This document shows, piece by piece, positions 35,051 to 43,048 of a stretch of 64,000 nucleotides of DNA. The DNA is from CAADGV01 sp040290295 (GTDB lineage Bacteria > Bacteroidota > Ignavibacteria > UBA10030 > UBA6906). The stretch covers positions 20,945 to 84,944 of the forward strand of contig PSMW01000015.1 of the NCBI GenBank assembly GCA_040290295.1, written 5' to 3'. Numbering within the stretch: position 1 is the first letter of the stretch; the number at the start of each line of letters is the position of its first letter. The notes under the pieces were generated by a model. That model searched no databases and was not told where the DNA came from. It saw only the letters and a list, made by a program, of their open reading frames with translations. A program made the position numbers and the translations under genes.

Positions 35051-36550
35051 GTGCACGTTCGCTCAACTCGTATCCCCGCCGACCTTCCTCGACTGACAGC
35101 GCCGAGCTTCTGTGATCGGCCGCTTGCGATCGTGGACATCGAAACGACAGGCGGCAACGCGCTCTACGGCCGCATCATCGAGATCGCAGTGCTGCGCGTC
35201 GAGCAGGGGAGGGTCGTACGTGTTTTTCACTCACTCATAAATCCCGATAGATTCATCCCGCACGAGATCGAACAGCTCACAGGCATCACGAATGAGGATG
35301 TGGCGCACGCTCCCATGTTCCACTCCGTTGCGCGTGAGCTGTACAAGCTGTTGGATGGGGCGGTGTTCGTGGCGCACAACGCGCGGTTCGACTATGGCTT
35401 CATCAAGAACGAGTTTCGCCGCTTGGGAAAAGAATTCAGCGCGCGGTGCCTCTGCACCGTCAAGCTCTCACGCGCCGTGTTTTCTCATCATCGCCATCAC
35501 GATCTGGACAGCATCATGACGCGGCACGGTATCACGTGTGCACGCCGCCATCGGGCGTGGGGAGACGCGGAAGTGGTGCTGCAATTCCTCCGTGTGGTGG
35601 AAACCGAAACCACGCGCGAACTGCTTTCCTCTGTGGTACACAAAATCCTCAAGACCAGCAGTCTGCCTGTCCATCTCGATCGTGAAGCGATCGATGGATT
35701 GCCCGAATCGCCGGGCGTGTATCTGTTTTACGGGAAGGCGGGAGAAGTGCTCTACGTCGGCAAGAGTGTGTGCATTCGCAATCGGGTGATGTCGCATTTT
35801 TCGGGCGACCATCGTTCGTCGCGCGAACTGGAAATTGCCCAGCAAGTGGTGCGCATCGAGGCACGAAAAACGAGCGGCGAGTTAGGAGCGTTACTGTTGG
35901 AGTCGCAATTGATCAAGGAACTGCGCCCCGTGTACAATATCGCCTCACGCAGTCATCGTGATATTGTGCTTGCTCGCCGCGTTGTTACTCCCGACGGCTA
36001 TGCCGGCATCGAGTTGGAAAAGGTGCACGATATCGAAATCGATCTCGACGCACCGATCATGGGCATGTTCAAAAACATCAAACAGGCGAAAGCCTATCTT
36101 GCAGAGGCAGCGAAAGCCTATCGCTTGTGCCACAAGCTGTTGGGGTTGGAACGGACCGCATCGTACTGCTTTGCGTATCATCTCCATCAATGCGGCGGTG
36201 CCTGCGTCGGCGAAGAAAGTCCCGACGAGTACAACGCGCGTGTGGACGAAGCCTTTGCCACGCGTCGTATCAAAGCCTGGCCCTTCAAGGGCGGTATCGT
36301 GATCGAAGAGCGCAATCCGCTGACGAACGAAGGGCAAGCTTTCGTGATCGACAATTGGTGCCTGCTCTCAAGCTTCACGTTCGACGAATCTGGCCAGACC
36401 GAATTGTTCAAAGGACTACGCCGCTTCGACTACGACAGCTACAAGATCATCTTGCGCTACATTTCCGATCCCCACAACAGAAAACACATCAAAGAGCTGC
36501 CGCTCAATCACTTGTACGGGGCAGCCGATAATTATGAGAGGATGGACTGA
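35051..36550 (+). CDS. DEDDh exonuclease fused to a GIY-YIG (UvrC/Cho-like) nuclease domain
   Basis: 499 residues with a GTG start at 35051. Residues ~22-190 are a DnaQ/epsilon-like 3'-5' exonuclease: Asp29 and Glu31 in VDIETTG, AHNARFDYGF and HRAWGDAEV. Residues ~215-300 are a GIY-YIG endonuclease (PGVYLFYGKAGEVLYVGKS, LLLESQLIKELRPVYN). The rest resembles the UvrC N-terminal half (CFAYHLHQCGGACVGEES). Such fusions act like Cho, an accessory incision nuclease in nucleotide excision repair, with proofreading-type trimming. It overlaps the next gene by one base (TGATG). Confidence 0.92.
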   Translation: MHVRSTRIPADLPRLTAPSFCDRPLAIVDIETTGGNALYGRIIEIAVLRVEQGRVVRVFHSLINPDRFIPHEIEQLTGITNEDVAHAPMFHSVARELYKLLDGAVFVAHNARFDYGFIKNEFRRLGKEFSARCLCTVKLSRAVFSHHRHHDLDSIMTRHGITCARRHRAWGDAEVVLQFLRVVETETTRELLSSVVHKILKTSSLPVHLDREAIDGLPESPGVYLFYGKAGEVLYVGKSVCIRNRVMSHFSGDHRSSRELEIAQQVVRIEARKTSGELGALLLESQLIKELRPVYNIASRSHRDIVLARRVVTPDGYAGIELEKVHDIEIDLDAPIMGMFKNIKQAKAYLAEAAKAYRLCHKLLGLERTASYCFAYHLHQCGGACVGEESPDEYNARVDEAFATRRIKAWPFKGGIVIEERNPLTNEGQAFVIDNWCLLSSFTFDESGQTELFKGLRRFDYDSYKIILRYISDPHNRKHIKELPLNHLYGAADNYERMD

Positions 36551-36816
36551 TGAGAGATTCCGGCATGCAACCACGATTGAAGCTTACGTACCCGTGTGAA
36601 TGGCCCTATGTCATCATTGGACGAAGTGAAGATGAACTCCGCGCCGCTGTGCACGAGATCGTGCAAAACCGAAGTCACACCGTGAACCTCTCGCACATGA
36701 GCGCACAGGGGCGTTACATCTCCCTCAAGGTTCTCGTGGTGGTTCACAGCGACGATGATCGCATCGGGATCTATCGGGCACTCAACGACCATCCCGCGAC
36801 AAAAGTCGTCATCTGA
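36550..36816 (+). CDS. DUF493 (YbeD-like) family protein
   Basis: 88 residues. The LKLTYPCEWPYVIIGRSEDEL opening corresponds to the DUF493/YbeD ferredoxin-like fold (FPCDFPIKVIG-type), followed by SAQGRYISLKVLVVVHSDD and LNDHPATKVVI. Length is normal for the family. YbeD-like proteins are thought to be small regulators, often near lipoate genes; here the neighbour is a nuclease with which it overlaps by one base. Function unknown. Confidence 0.8.
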   Translation: MRDSGMQPRLKLTYPCEWPYVIIGRSEDELRAAVHEIVQNRSHTVNLSHMSAQGRYISLKVLVVVHSDDDRIGIYRALNDHPATKVVI

Positions 36817-36912
36817 TAACCTTAGGTACGTGTCCATGCGAAACTCTACACGCTTGCTGTCTCGGCAATCCTTGCCATAGCATGCTGCGCCTGCACGCGT
36901 TCGTCCACAGAG

Positions 36913-37866
36913 ATGAAGATCGAAGGGGACAAGACTTCGGTCGCCGCGTTTATCGACTACTTCCCTGAGGGTCCGGTTGACGAACCAACGTTGGTTCGCA
37001 GCGCGGAAGAGTTCGAATCGCTCTTCGGAAAAGCGGACCTGAGCAACGAACCGGGTTGCAACGTTCGGCAGTTCTTCGTGAATGGAGGAGCAGAGCCATG
37101 GATTGTGCGCCTTGGAGGCCCACGCTCGGCAGGCGCATCACTTGGCGATTCTGTTCGCCGCACAGGAATGTACGCGCTCGATCGCATTGCACAGGTCAAC
37201 TTGCTTTGCTTGCCGCAGCCGGTAGATACTCTTGAAGCCGATGCGTTCCTGGTCGAGGCAGGCAGGTATTGCGCTCGACGACGCGCTGTGTATCTGGCTG
37301 AAGTGCCTCGGCAAACGCTCGCGCTCTCGGAAATCACGCGCTGGATCTCCCAATACGGCGCCTGGCGATCGCCCGCCGGCCATGAGGCGTTGCTGCACAA
37401 CGTGACCGGCTTTACTCACGACCTCACACCGATAGAGATCGAACAGCTCCTCGACTCCGGTAGCAAACCTCTGCGTGAGACTTCAGCAGGGCGGCGAGTG
37501 ATATGGGGCGTGCACACGCTGAGTCCCGAACCGGAGTGGCAGTATCTGCACGTACGACGCCTCGCGTTATACATCGAAGAAAGCATCGTGCGCGGAACGC
37601 AGTGGGCAACATTCGAACCGAACAACGAAGCCTTGTGGGCGCGTGTACGCACACGCGTGCACGAGTTCCTCTTCGATGTGTTCAAATGTGGTGCATTAGT
37701 GGGAAGCAAACCATCCGAAGCGTTGTTCGTTACCTGCGATCGCTCGACGACGACGCAGGAAGATATCGACAACAACCGCTGCACCATCGTCGTTGGATTC
37801 GCTGTCGTGAAGACAGCAGAGTTCATCGTTCTGCGCATCCATCAAGGTGCGGGGCGCACACCGTAG
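36913..37866 (+). CDS. Short contractile tail-sheath-like protein, orphan
   Basis: 317 residues, much shorter than phage or injection-system sheath proteins. Residues ~8-65 (AFIDYFPEGPVDEPTLV then RQFFVNGGAEPWIVRLGG) and ~205-315 (WATFEPNNEALWARVRTRV, ALFVTCDRSTTTQEDIDNN, VVGFAVVKTAEFIVLRI) match the N- and C-terminal sheath segments of extracellular contractile injection systems. No tube, baseplate or spike gene is adjacent. The only in-frame start is the ATG at 36913, yet the frame upstream is open back to 36826 and reads as a lipoprotein-type signal that would need one extra base to join the ATG at 36836. Either the short form or a frameshifted exported form is possible. Confidence 0.8.
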   Translation: MKIEGDKTSVAAFIDYFPEGPVDEPTLVRSAEEFESLFGKADLSNEPGCNVRQFFVNGGAEPWIVRLGGPRSAGASLGDSVRRTGMYALDRIAQVNLLCLPQPVDTLEADAFLVEAGRYCARRRAVYLAEVPRQTLALSEITRWISQYGAWRSPAGHEALLHNVTGFTHDLTPIEIEQLLDSGSKPLRETSAGRRVIWGVHTLSPEPEWQYLHVRRLALYIEESIVRGTQWATFEPNNEALWARVRTRVHEFLFDVFKCGALVGSKPSEALFVTCDRSTTTQEDIDNNRCTIVVGFAVVKTAEFIVLRIHQGAGRTP

Positions 37867-37949
37867 AGTTGCTTCGCACGTGTACTCTCCGTAAGTTTGC
37901 TCTACCAAGCCGACCGATGAATGCCGCTCAATCGTGAAAGGACGTTCCG

Positions 37950-38723
37950 ATGATCTTTCCACTGGGAGATGACAACACCGACCGGGCGACGACGCCGCTG
38001 GTCAACTATGCTCTCATTGCTGTGAATGTGCTGGTCTTTGTCTTTCTGCAAGGTCTTGGCAGCAACGAGCGCTTCACCATGGCGTTCTCGACCGTACCGG
38101 CGGAAATTCTTACGGGGAGAGATATCATCACGGAAGATCGCATTGCGCAGGACCCCGCCACGGGTCGGATCGTCGATATTCCGGGTTTGCAGCCGACGCC
38201 GTTCTCGGTTTACCTCACGCTCTTGACGTCGATGTTCATGCACGGAGGCTTGGCGCACCTCGGCGGCAACATGCTTTACCTTTGGATCTTCGGCGACAAC
38301 ATCGAAGATCGCCTCGGGCATCTGCGCTACGTGGTGTTCTACCTCGTCACGGGAATCATCGCATCGCTGGCGCATGTCTTCTCGACGGTGACCTTCGGCG
38401 GCGATGCCTTCATTCCGAGTCTCGGCGCCTCGGGTGCCATCTCGGGCGTCCTCGGCGGCTATCTTGTGTTGTTCCCCGGTCGGCAAGTGCGCGTGATTAT
38501 GCTGAACATGTTGACGGAAGTTCCCTCCCTGCTTGCCATCGGTTTGTGGTTTGTTTTTCAACTGATGAGCGGTGTCGGTTCGCTCGGCGCGCAAGGGGGA
38601 GGGGTCGCGTACGCAGCACACATCGGCGGATTTATTGCAGGATTGGTCTTGATCAAGCTCTTCGCTGCAGGGCGAAGCATTTCGGGCATCTCGTATGGCG
38701 GTCGATTCCGCTCATTCCGTTGA
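37950..38723 (+). CDS. Rhomboid intramembrane serine protease
   Basis: 257 residues with six or seven membrane helices. The catalytic Ser161 is in LGASGAISG and the catalytic His224 in AAHIGGFIAG. The HGGLAHLGGNMLYLWIFGDNIED segment is a rhomboid hallmark. Rhomboids cut membrane-spanning proteins within the bilayer. The gene has AAAGGACG upstream of the ATG and lies 83 bases after the sheath-like gene; no functional link can be shown. Substrate unknown. Confidence 0.95.
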   Translation: MIFPLGDDNTDRATTPLVNYALIAVNVLVFVFLQGLGSNERFTMAFSTVPAEILTGRDIITEDRIAQDPATGRIVDIPGLQPTPFSVYLTLLTSMFMHGGLAHLGGNMLYLWIFGDNIEDRLGHLRYVVFYLVTGIIASLAHVFSTVTFGGDAFIPSLGASGAISGVLGGYLVLFPGRQVRVIMLNMLTEVPSLLAIGLWFVFQLMSGVGSLGAQGGGVAYAAHIGGFIAGLVLIKLFAAGRSISGISYGGRFRSFR

Positions 38724-38795
38724 GCGGATTGCGAGAGGCGCTCGTGATGCAATTCTGACGCTGAAGCGGTATCTTGGAGAGGAAGGAGAAATTGT

Positions 38796-39368
38796 ATGCA
38801 CATACTTATCATCATGATGATGCTCGCTTTCGGCGCGCAGCAGAAAGGAAAAGAAATGCAACACGTGGAGAAAGCAACCTTCGGTGCCGGCTGCTTCTGG
38901 TGCGTCGAAGCGGTCTTTCAACGCATCGACGGCGTTGTCTCGGTCGTTCCCGGCTATGCCGGCGGCACGACCGTGCATCCGACCTACGAGCAAGTGTGCT
39001 CGGGCAAGACGGGTCACGCTGAGGTAGCGCAGATCACGTTCGATCCGAAGAAGGTGAGCTATCGGCGATTGCTGGAAATCTTCTGGCAGGCGCACGACCC
39101 GACCACTCTGAATCGGCAGGGAAACGATGTGGGAACGCAATACCGTTCGATTATCCTCTATCATAACGAACAGCAGAAACGAACTGCTGAATCGTCCCTG
39201 AAGGAGGCGCAGCAGTATTTCGACAAACCGATCGTCACGGAGATCAAACCGCTGACCGTCTTCTATCCGGCAGAGGACTATCACCACAATTACTACAATA
39301 ACAACACGTTCCAACCATATTGCCAGTTCGTCATCAAACCGAAGCTAAAGAAGCTGAAGTTGGAGTAG
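38796..39368 (+). CDS. msrA: Peptide-methionine (S)-S-oxide reductase
   Basis: 190 residues. The active-site motif GCFWC has the nucleophile Cys33; GYAGGTTVHPTYEQVCSGKTGHAE and YFYPAEDYHHNYY-type segments are typical of MsrA. A strong ribosome site (GGAAGGAG) eight bases before 38796 supports this start, which gives a hydrophobic N-terminus (MHILIIMMMLAFGA); a start at Met21 would give a plain cytoplasmic enzyme. An exported MsrA that repairs oxidised methionines of envelope proteins is therefore possible. Repairs the S-form of methionine sulfoxide using thioredoxin. Confidence 0.95.
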   Translation: MHILIIMMMLAFGAQQKGKEMQHVEKATFGAGCFWCVEAVFQRIDGVVSVVPGYAGGTTVHPTYEQVCSGKTGHAEVAQITFDPKKVSYRRLLEIFWQAHDPTTLNRQGNDVGTQYRSIILYHNEQQKRTAESSLKEAQQYFDKPIVTEIKPLTVFYPAEDYHHNYYNNNTFQPYCQFVIKPKLKKLKLE

Positions 39369-39443
39369 AACCGGTCGTCTTCCCGCGGTTCCCAATCGCA
39401 TTTCGGACACGCAATGCGCATGAGTTGTTTCCTCCTCGCTACA

Positions 39444-41873
39444 TCATGAAAAGAACAGCATCCGAACTTGTAGCCGTCGCCTGTCGATGTGTAGGAAGAT
39501 TTTTTCCCAAGTGCAAGCCGCTTCCCCATTGTTGCCGGCAGCGCCACTCTTAATTTGCGTTATGCCGCGGCCATTGTCCTGCACGCGCAGTTCCACCCAT
39601 CCATTCGAAAGCGCAAGCTCGGCGCTGACACGCGTTGCAGCAGCATGGCGTGACACGTTCGTCAATGCCTCTTGAAAGATGCGAAAGAGCGCCGTTGCCA
39701 CATCGTCGGGGAATTCCCACTGGTCGAATCGAGAAGTGAACGTGCACGGCACACCTGTGCGCTTCTCGAACTCCTGCGCTTGCCATTTCAACGCGTCGAT
39801 CAACCCCATCTTGTCCAATACATCGGGGCGTAGTTCCGTGGCGATGCGCCGAACGGTCTTGATGGCGGAATCACTCATGGCGGTGAGCGAGTTGGTCAGC
39901 TCCAGCAAATCACTTTTGGGAGCGGTTGCATCGAGACGCGCGATCGCCTTTTGCAGAAACGCGGCTTGCATTTTCAGCGCGGTCAGTTCTTGTCCCAACT
40001 CGTCGTGAATCTCTCGTGCAATGTGTTTGCGTTCTTCCTCACGTATGGACTGCAGGTACGCCGAAAGGTGTCGTAGCTTGATGTTCGAGTTTTTCAACTC
40101 CTCTTCCGCTTGCCGGCGGTCGGTTATATCCTGCACCATCGCCATGATACCCGTGAGGGTACCGTCTTCTTCACGCATCGGGGTAGTGAACCATTCACAG
40201 AGAATCGTCCGCCCTTCCTTCGTGATGTTCTGATGCGTGGCTGTGAGCGTCTGCGTTCCTGCTTTGATTTCTTGCAGGAAGCGAACGTGCGCATCGCGCG
40301 CTCTCGGAGAAACGATCAGTTCGTAGATCGACCGTCCGATCACCTCGGCGCGCGAGTATCCGAACATCCTCTCACAGGCAGGATTCCATTCGGTGATTTG
40401 AGCATGCGGATCGAGAAGAAGGTACCCGATCGGCATGCGCTCGAATTGGAAACGAAGTTGCTGAATCAGCTTCTGCCGCTCTTCGGCGAGATAGCGTTGA
40501 TCGAGTTCCGCGAGCTTCTGCGAACTCACATTGACCATCGAGCCGAGCATCCGTACGGGGGTTCCAGTGTCGTCGTACAGGACAAATCCGCGATCGCCCA
40601 CGTAGCTGATGGAACCGTCGGCGTGTTGGAACCGATATTCATCGGACCACGCAGGCGCCTTGTGTGCGATCGCCGCTTCCAATCCGCGCACGACGCGTTC
40701 GCGGTCTTCGGGATGGATATGCATCTCCCATGCACCAAGCGTTTCCTCGGTCTGCTGAGGATAGCCGTATATGCGATAGTACGTTTCGCTCCACCAGAGC
40801 TTGTTGGTCGTCAGGTCCCAATCCCATACAGCATCGTTGGAAGCTTTTGCGATGAGTGCGAAGCGCTGATTCCACTTCTTTAATTCTTCTTCTGCGGTCT
40901 TCTGTGCCGTCAGGTCGAACGAAACGCTGATGATGCCGCTGACCGCTTCACCTTTTTCGCGGATCGGCGAAAGGCTGACGAGGGCGGGAAGAGTCTTGCC
41001 GTCCTTCGTCTGGACGCGAAACTCACGCGAACACGTTCCGCCCTCCCGCACACAAGCCATGATGCCCTGCGCCTCTTCTCGCGCTGATTCGTCGAGGACG
41101 ATCGACAAGACGTTCTTGCCGATGACTTCTTCGCTGCTCCATCCGTACATGCGTGCGGCGGCACGATTCCAGTAGATGATGGCTCCTTCGATGTCTGTAG
41201 CGATAACGGCTTGCTCGACGGCATCGAGCAAGCGACTTTGGAACTGGGCGGTTGATTCGGCTTTTCGGAGAGTGGTGATTTCCATCGCGGTGACGAGGAG
41301 ATGCTCCTGTGTCGTTCTTGCAGCGAGGGGAGAAATTGTCAGTGAAAAGATTTTCGTGTCTCCGCTTGCTGCCGTGATCGGGCATTCCAGTGAGACAGGC
41401 GATGAAGTGCGTCGCGCTTCGGCGATTGCTGCGTGCAACCGTTCTTTACTGCCTTCGGGAAGGAACGAAGCGATGTTCATTCCAACCGGTGAGGCAGTCG
41501 CGCTTCCCGGAAGGGCCCTCGGGGCGAAAAGGATGGTCCCGCTCACATCGATTTCGAAATGATAAGCCGGACTTGAGGATGTTATGAGTTCAAGTTGTTC
41601 GCTGTTACGGCGTAGGGTCTCCCGCGCAGCTTCTTGTATCAACGCATGCCGGCGAACCATCGCATACAGCAACAATCCGGTGACAAGGACGAATCCCCAA
41701 CCTTTGAGCTGCGAGATCATCGTGAGTGCTTCGCGCGACGGAGCGAGAGCGTCGGCAAGACGATCGGAGACGGCGATGTACGTTGTCGCCACTATGATGT
41801 AGATGAGAGCGATGGAACGTGGGGCTTTGCTTTTGACCGATGCCATAGAGTTTCCGAATGTCTGATCGCTCAT
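39444..41873 (-). CDS. Multi-PAS histidine kinase (NarL-type), C-terminally truncated
   Basis: About 809 residues from the ATG at 41873; GTG at 41918 is also in frame. Two membrane helices lie within the first ~75 residues. Four PAS-type domains follow (roughly 85-200, 215-340, 345-465 and 475-605), then a HisKA_3 helix with AREIHDELGQELTALK. The ATPase domain begins (FRIFQEALTNVSRHA, QDNGRGI) but the expected glycine-rich GLLGMRER and GT boxes are absent; instead ~40 unrelated residues end at 39444. No response regulator follows; the msrA end is reached at once. The gene is therefore broken at its 3' end by deletion, frameshift or mis-assembly. Confidence 0.85.
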   Translation of the reverse strand: MSDQTFGNSMASVKSKAPRSIALIYIIVATTYIAVSDRLADALAPSREALTMISQLKGWGFVLVTGLLLYAMVRRHALIQEAARETLRRNSEQLELITSSSPAYHFEIDVSGTILFAPRALPGSATASPVGMNIASFLPEGSKERLHAAIAEARRTSSPVSLECPITAASGDTKIFSLTISPLAARTTQEHLLVTAMEITTLRKAESTAQFQSRLLDAVEQAVIATDIEGAIIYWNRAAARMYGWSSEEVIGKNVLSIVLDESAREEAQGIMACVREGGTCSREFRVQTKDGKTLPALVSLSPIREKGEAVSGIISVSFDLTAQKTAEEELKKWNQRFALIAKASNDAVWDWDLTTNKLWWSETYYRIYGYPQQTEETLGAWEMHIHPEDRERVVRGLEAAIAHKAPAWSDEYRFQHADGSISYVGDRGFVLYDDTGTPVRMLGSMVNVSSQKLAELDQRYLAEERQKLIQQLRFQFERMPIGYLLLDPHAQITEWNPACERMFGYSRAEVIGRSIYELIVSPRARDAHVRFLQEIKAGTQTLTATHQNITKEGRTILCEWFTTPMREEDGTLTGIMAMVQDITDRRQAEEELKNSNIKLRHLSAYLQSIREEERKHIAREIHDELGQELTALKMQAAFLQKAIARLDATAPKSDLLELTNSLTAMSDSAIKTVRRIATELRPDVLDKMGLIDALKWQAQEFEKRTGVPCTFTSRFDQWEFPDDVATALFRIFQEALTNVSRHAAATRVSAELALSNGWVELRVQDNGRGITQIKSGAAGNNGEAACTWEKIFLHIDRRRLQVRMLFFS

Positions 41874-42056
41874 CGCCGGGGAGTTGGGGAGGGGACTCCT
41901 TTGGAAGTTGATGTGCACTGTTCCTCCCTCCTGAGAGGCATGCCCATCGCAAGTCGATTGAATGTAGAAAAATCACCTTTCGGTTTCAACACCGCCGTCG
42001 ATGACGGTACGGTGGCGCCTTCTTACTCACCGGGCAGGTCAGTCGGTGGGTGCAGC

Positions 42057-42749
42057 TTAGAGGGTTGTCCCCAGCGAGAACATCCACACACGATTCCAGA
42101 GCTTTGCGTTCGGGTGATCGTAAAAGGAACGGAAATCACCCGCGTAGCGGATTTCTCCGAAGAGGCTTGAGTTGAGCAGTCGAGTAAGATCTGCTCCGAT
42201 GCCGAGTACGTATCCGAGCTGTGCCCTACTTAAACCAATTGGTACAAGCCTTGATGCGCTGAGAAAAAGATTGGCTGTCGGTCCCATCTGTGCGAACACA
42301 ACCAAATCCCCTAATGCATATTTGGGTTGAACAAGGAAGCGCACATCCAGATATAGTGAAGTGCGATCTCGTGCGTGATGCTTGTCTTTGTTCCAGAAGC
42401 GCTGGGGTCTTCTTCCTGCAAAATGATTATCTCAAATGTTTCGCTTGCCCCTTTGCGTAAGTAGGAAGCCTCGCAGTGAAAATTCAGATGCTCCGTGTTC
42501 ACAACGTTTGCAAAAACGGAGACGTACGGATTCGTCACATTACCTTTAAGGAAATCGAGGTATCTCACTTGACCTCCAACGCTTCGTGGGGGTCACGTCG
42601 GTGAGACGAAAATTGCTGATCGTTGCTCCGATCTTGAATCCGACGTCGTGAAAAACCTGCGCTTGTGTCACCCCCATTCCAACAAGTGTGAAGAAAAAAG
42701 CGACGACAGAAAAGGCGACTATTCTTCGGATTGGCATAGCCAACCTCAT
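42057..42749 (-). pseudogene. Outer-membrane beta-barrel protein with two frameshifts
   Basis: Three overlapping frames together read as one ~230-residue porin-like protein. The first (ATG 42749) has a signal peptide ending VTQAQ and VGFKIGATISNFRL, the second (from ~42575) has VSVFANVVNTEHLNFHCEASYLRKG, and the third (from ~42345) has RFLVQPKYALGDLVVFAQMGP and ends WMFSLGTTL. The order and the beta-strand pattern match Bacteroidota outer-membrane beta-barrel (PorT-like/OMP_b-brl) proteins. Single-base indels near 42575 and 42345 would restore it. Sequencing error or real decay are both possible. Confidence 0.7.
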
Positions 42750-42810
42750 CGGTTTGTGGGGTCGAACAGGAGATAGAGAGGAGGATGGTCACCTCTTGTC
42801 TTGGTCTCAG

Positions 42811-42894
42811 TGCCCGAAGGGGGACTTGAACCCCCACGGCCTTGCGGCCACTAGACCCTGAATCTAGCGCGTCTGCCAATTTCGCCATCCGGGC
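42811..42894 (-). tRNA. tRNA-Leu (anticodon CAG)
   Basis: An 84-base tRNA reads on the minus strand from GCCCGGATGGCGAAATTGG to a TTCGGGC acceptor strand with an A discriminator. The anticodon stem-loop CTAGATTCAGGGTCTAG places CAG in the loop; the T arm has GGTTCAAGTCC. The long variable arm (TGGCCGCAAGGCCG) is typical of tRNA-Leu. CCA is not encoded. Confidence 0.97.
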
Positions 42895-43048
42895 ATGTGT
42901 TACGTTCCGTCACAATGATACGAAAACTGATGTTCAGCTACAAGACGAAGTGCTTGATTGGAGTGAGCAACTGGAGTATATTCACACACAACCCTCTGTG
43001 TGATGAGATGAACGGCATCGATGAACTGCCTTGAGCAGGCGGAGATCC

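Noticed and set aside
36913..37866. Complete contractile injection system or prophage
   Set aside because: Only one sheath-like gene is found; neighbours are rhomboid, DUF493 and repair genes with no tube, baseplate or lysis genes.
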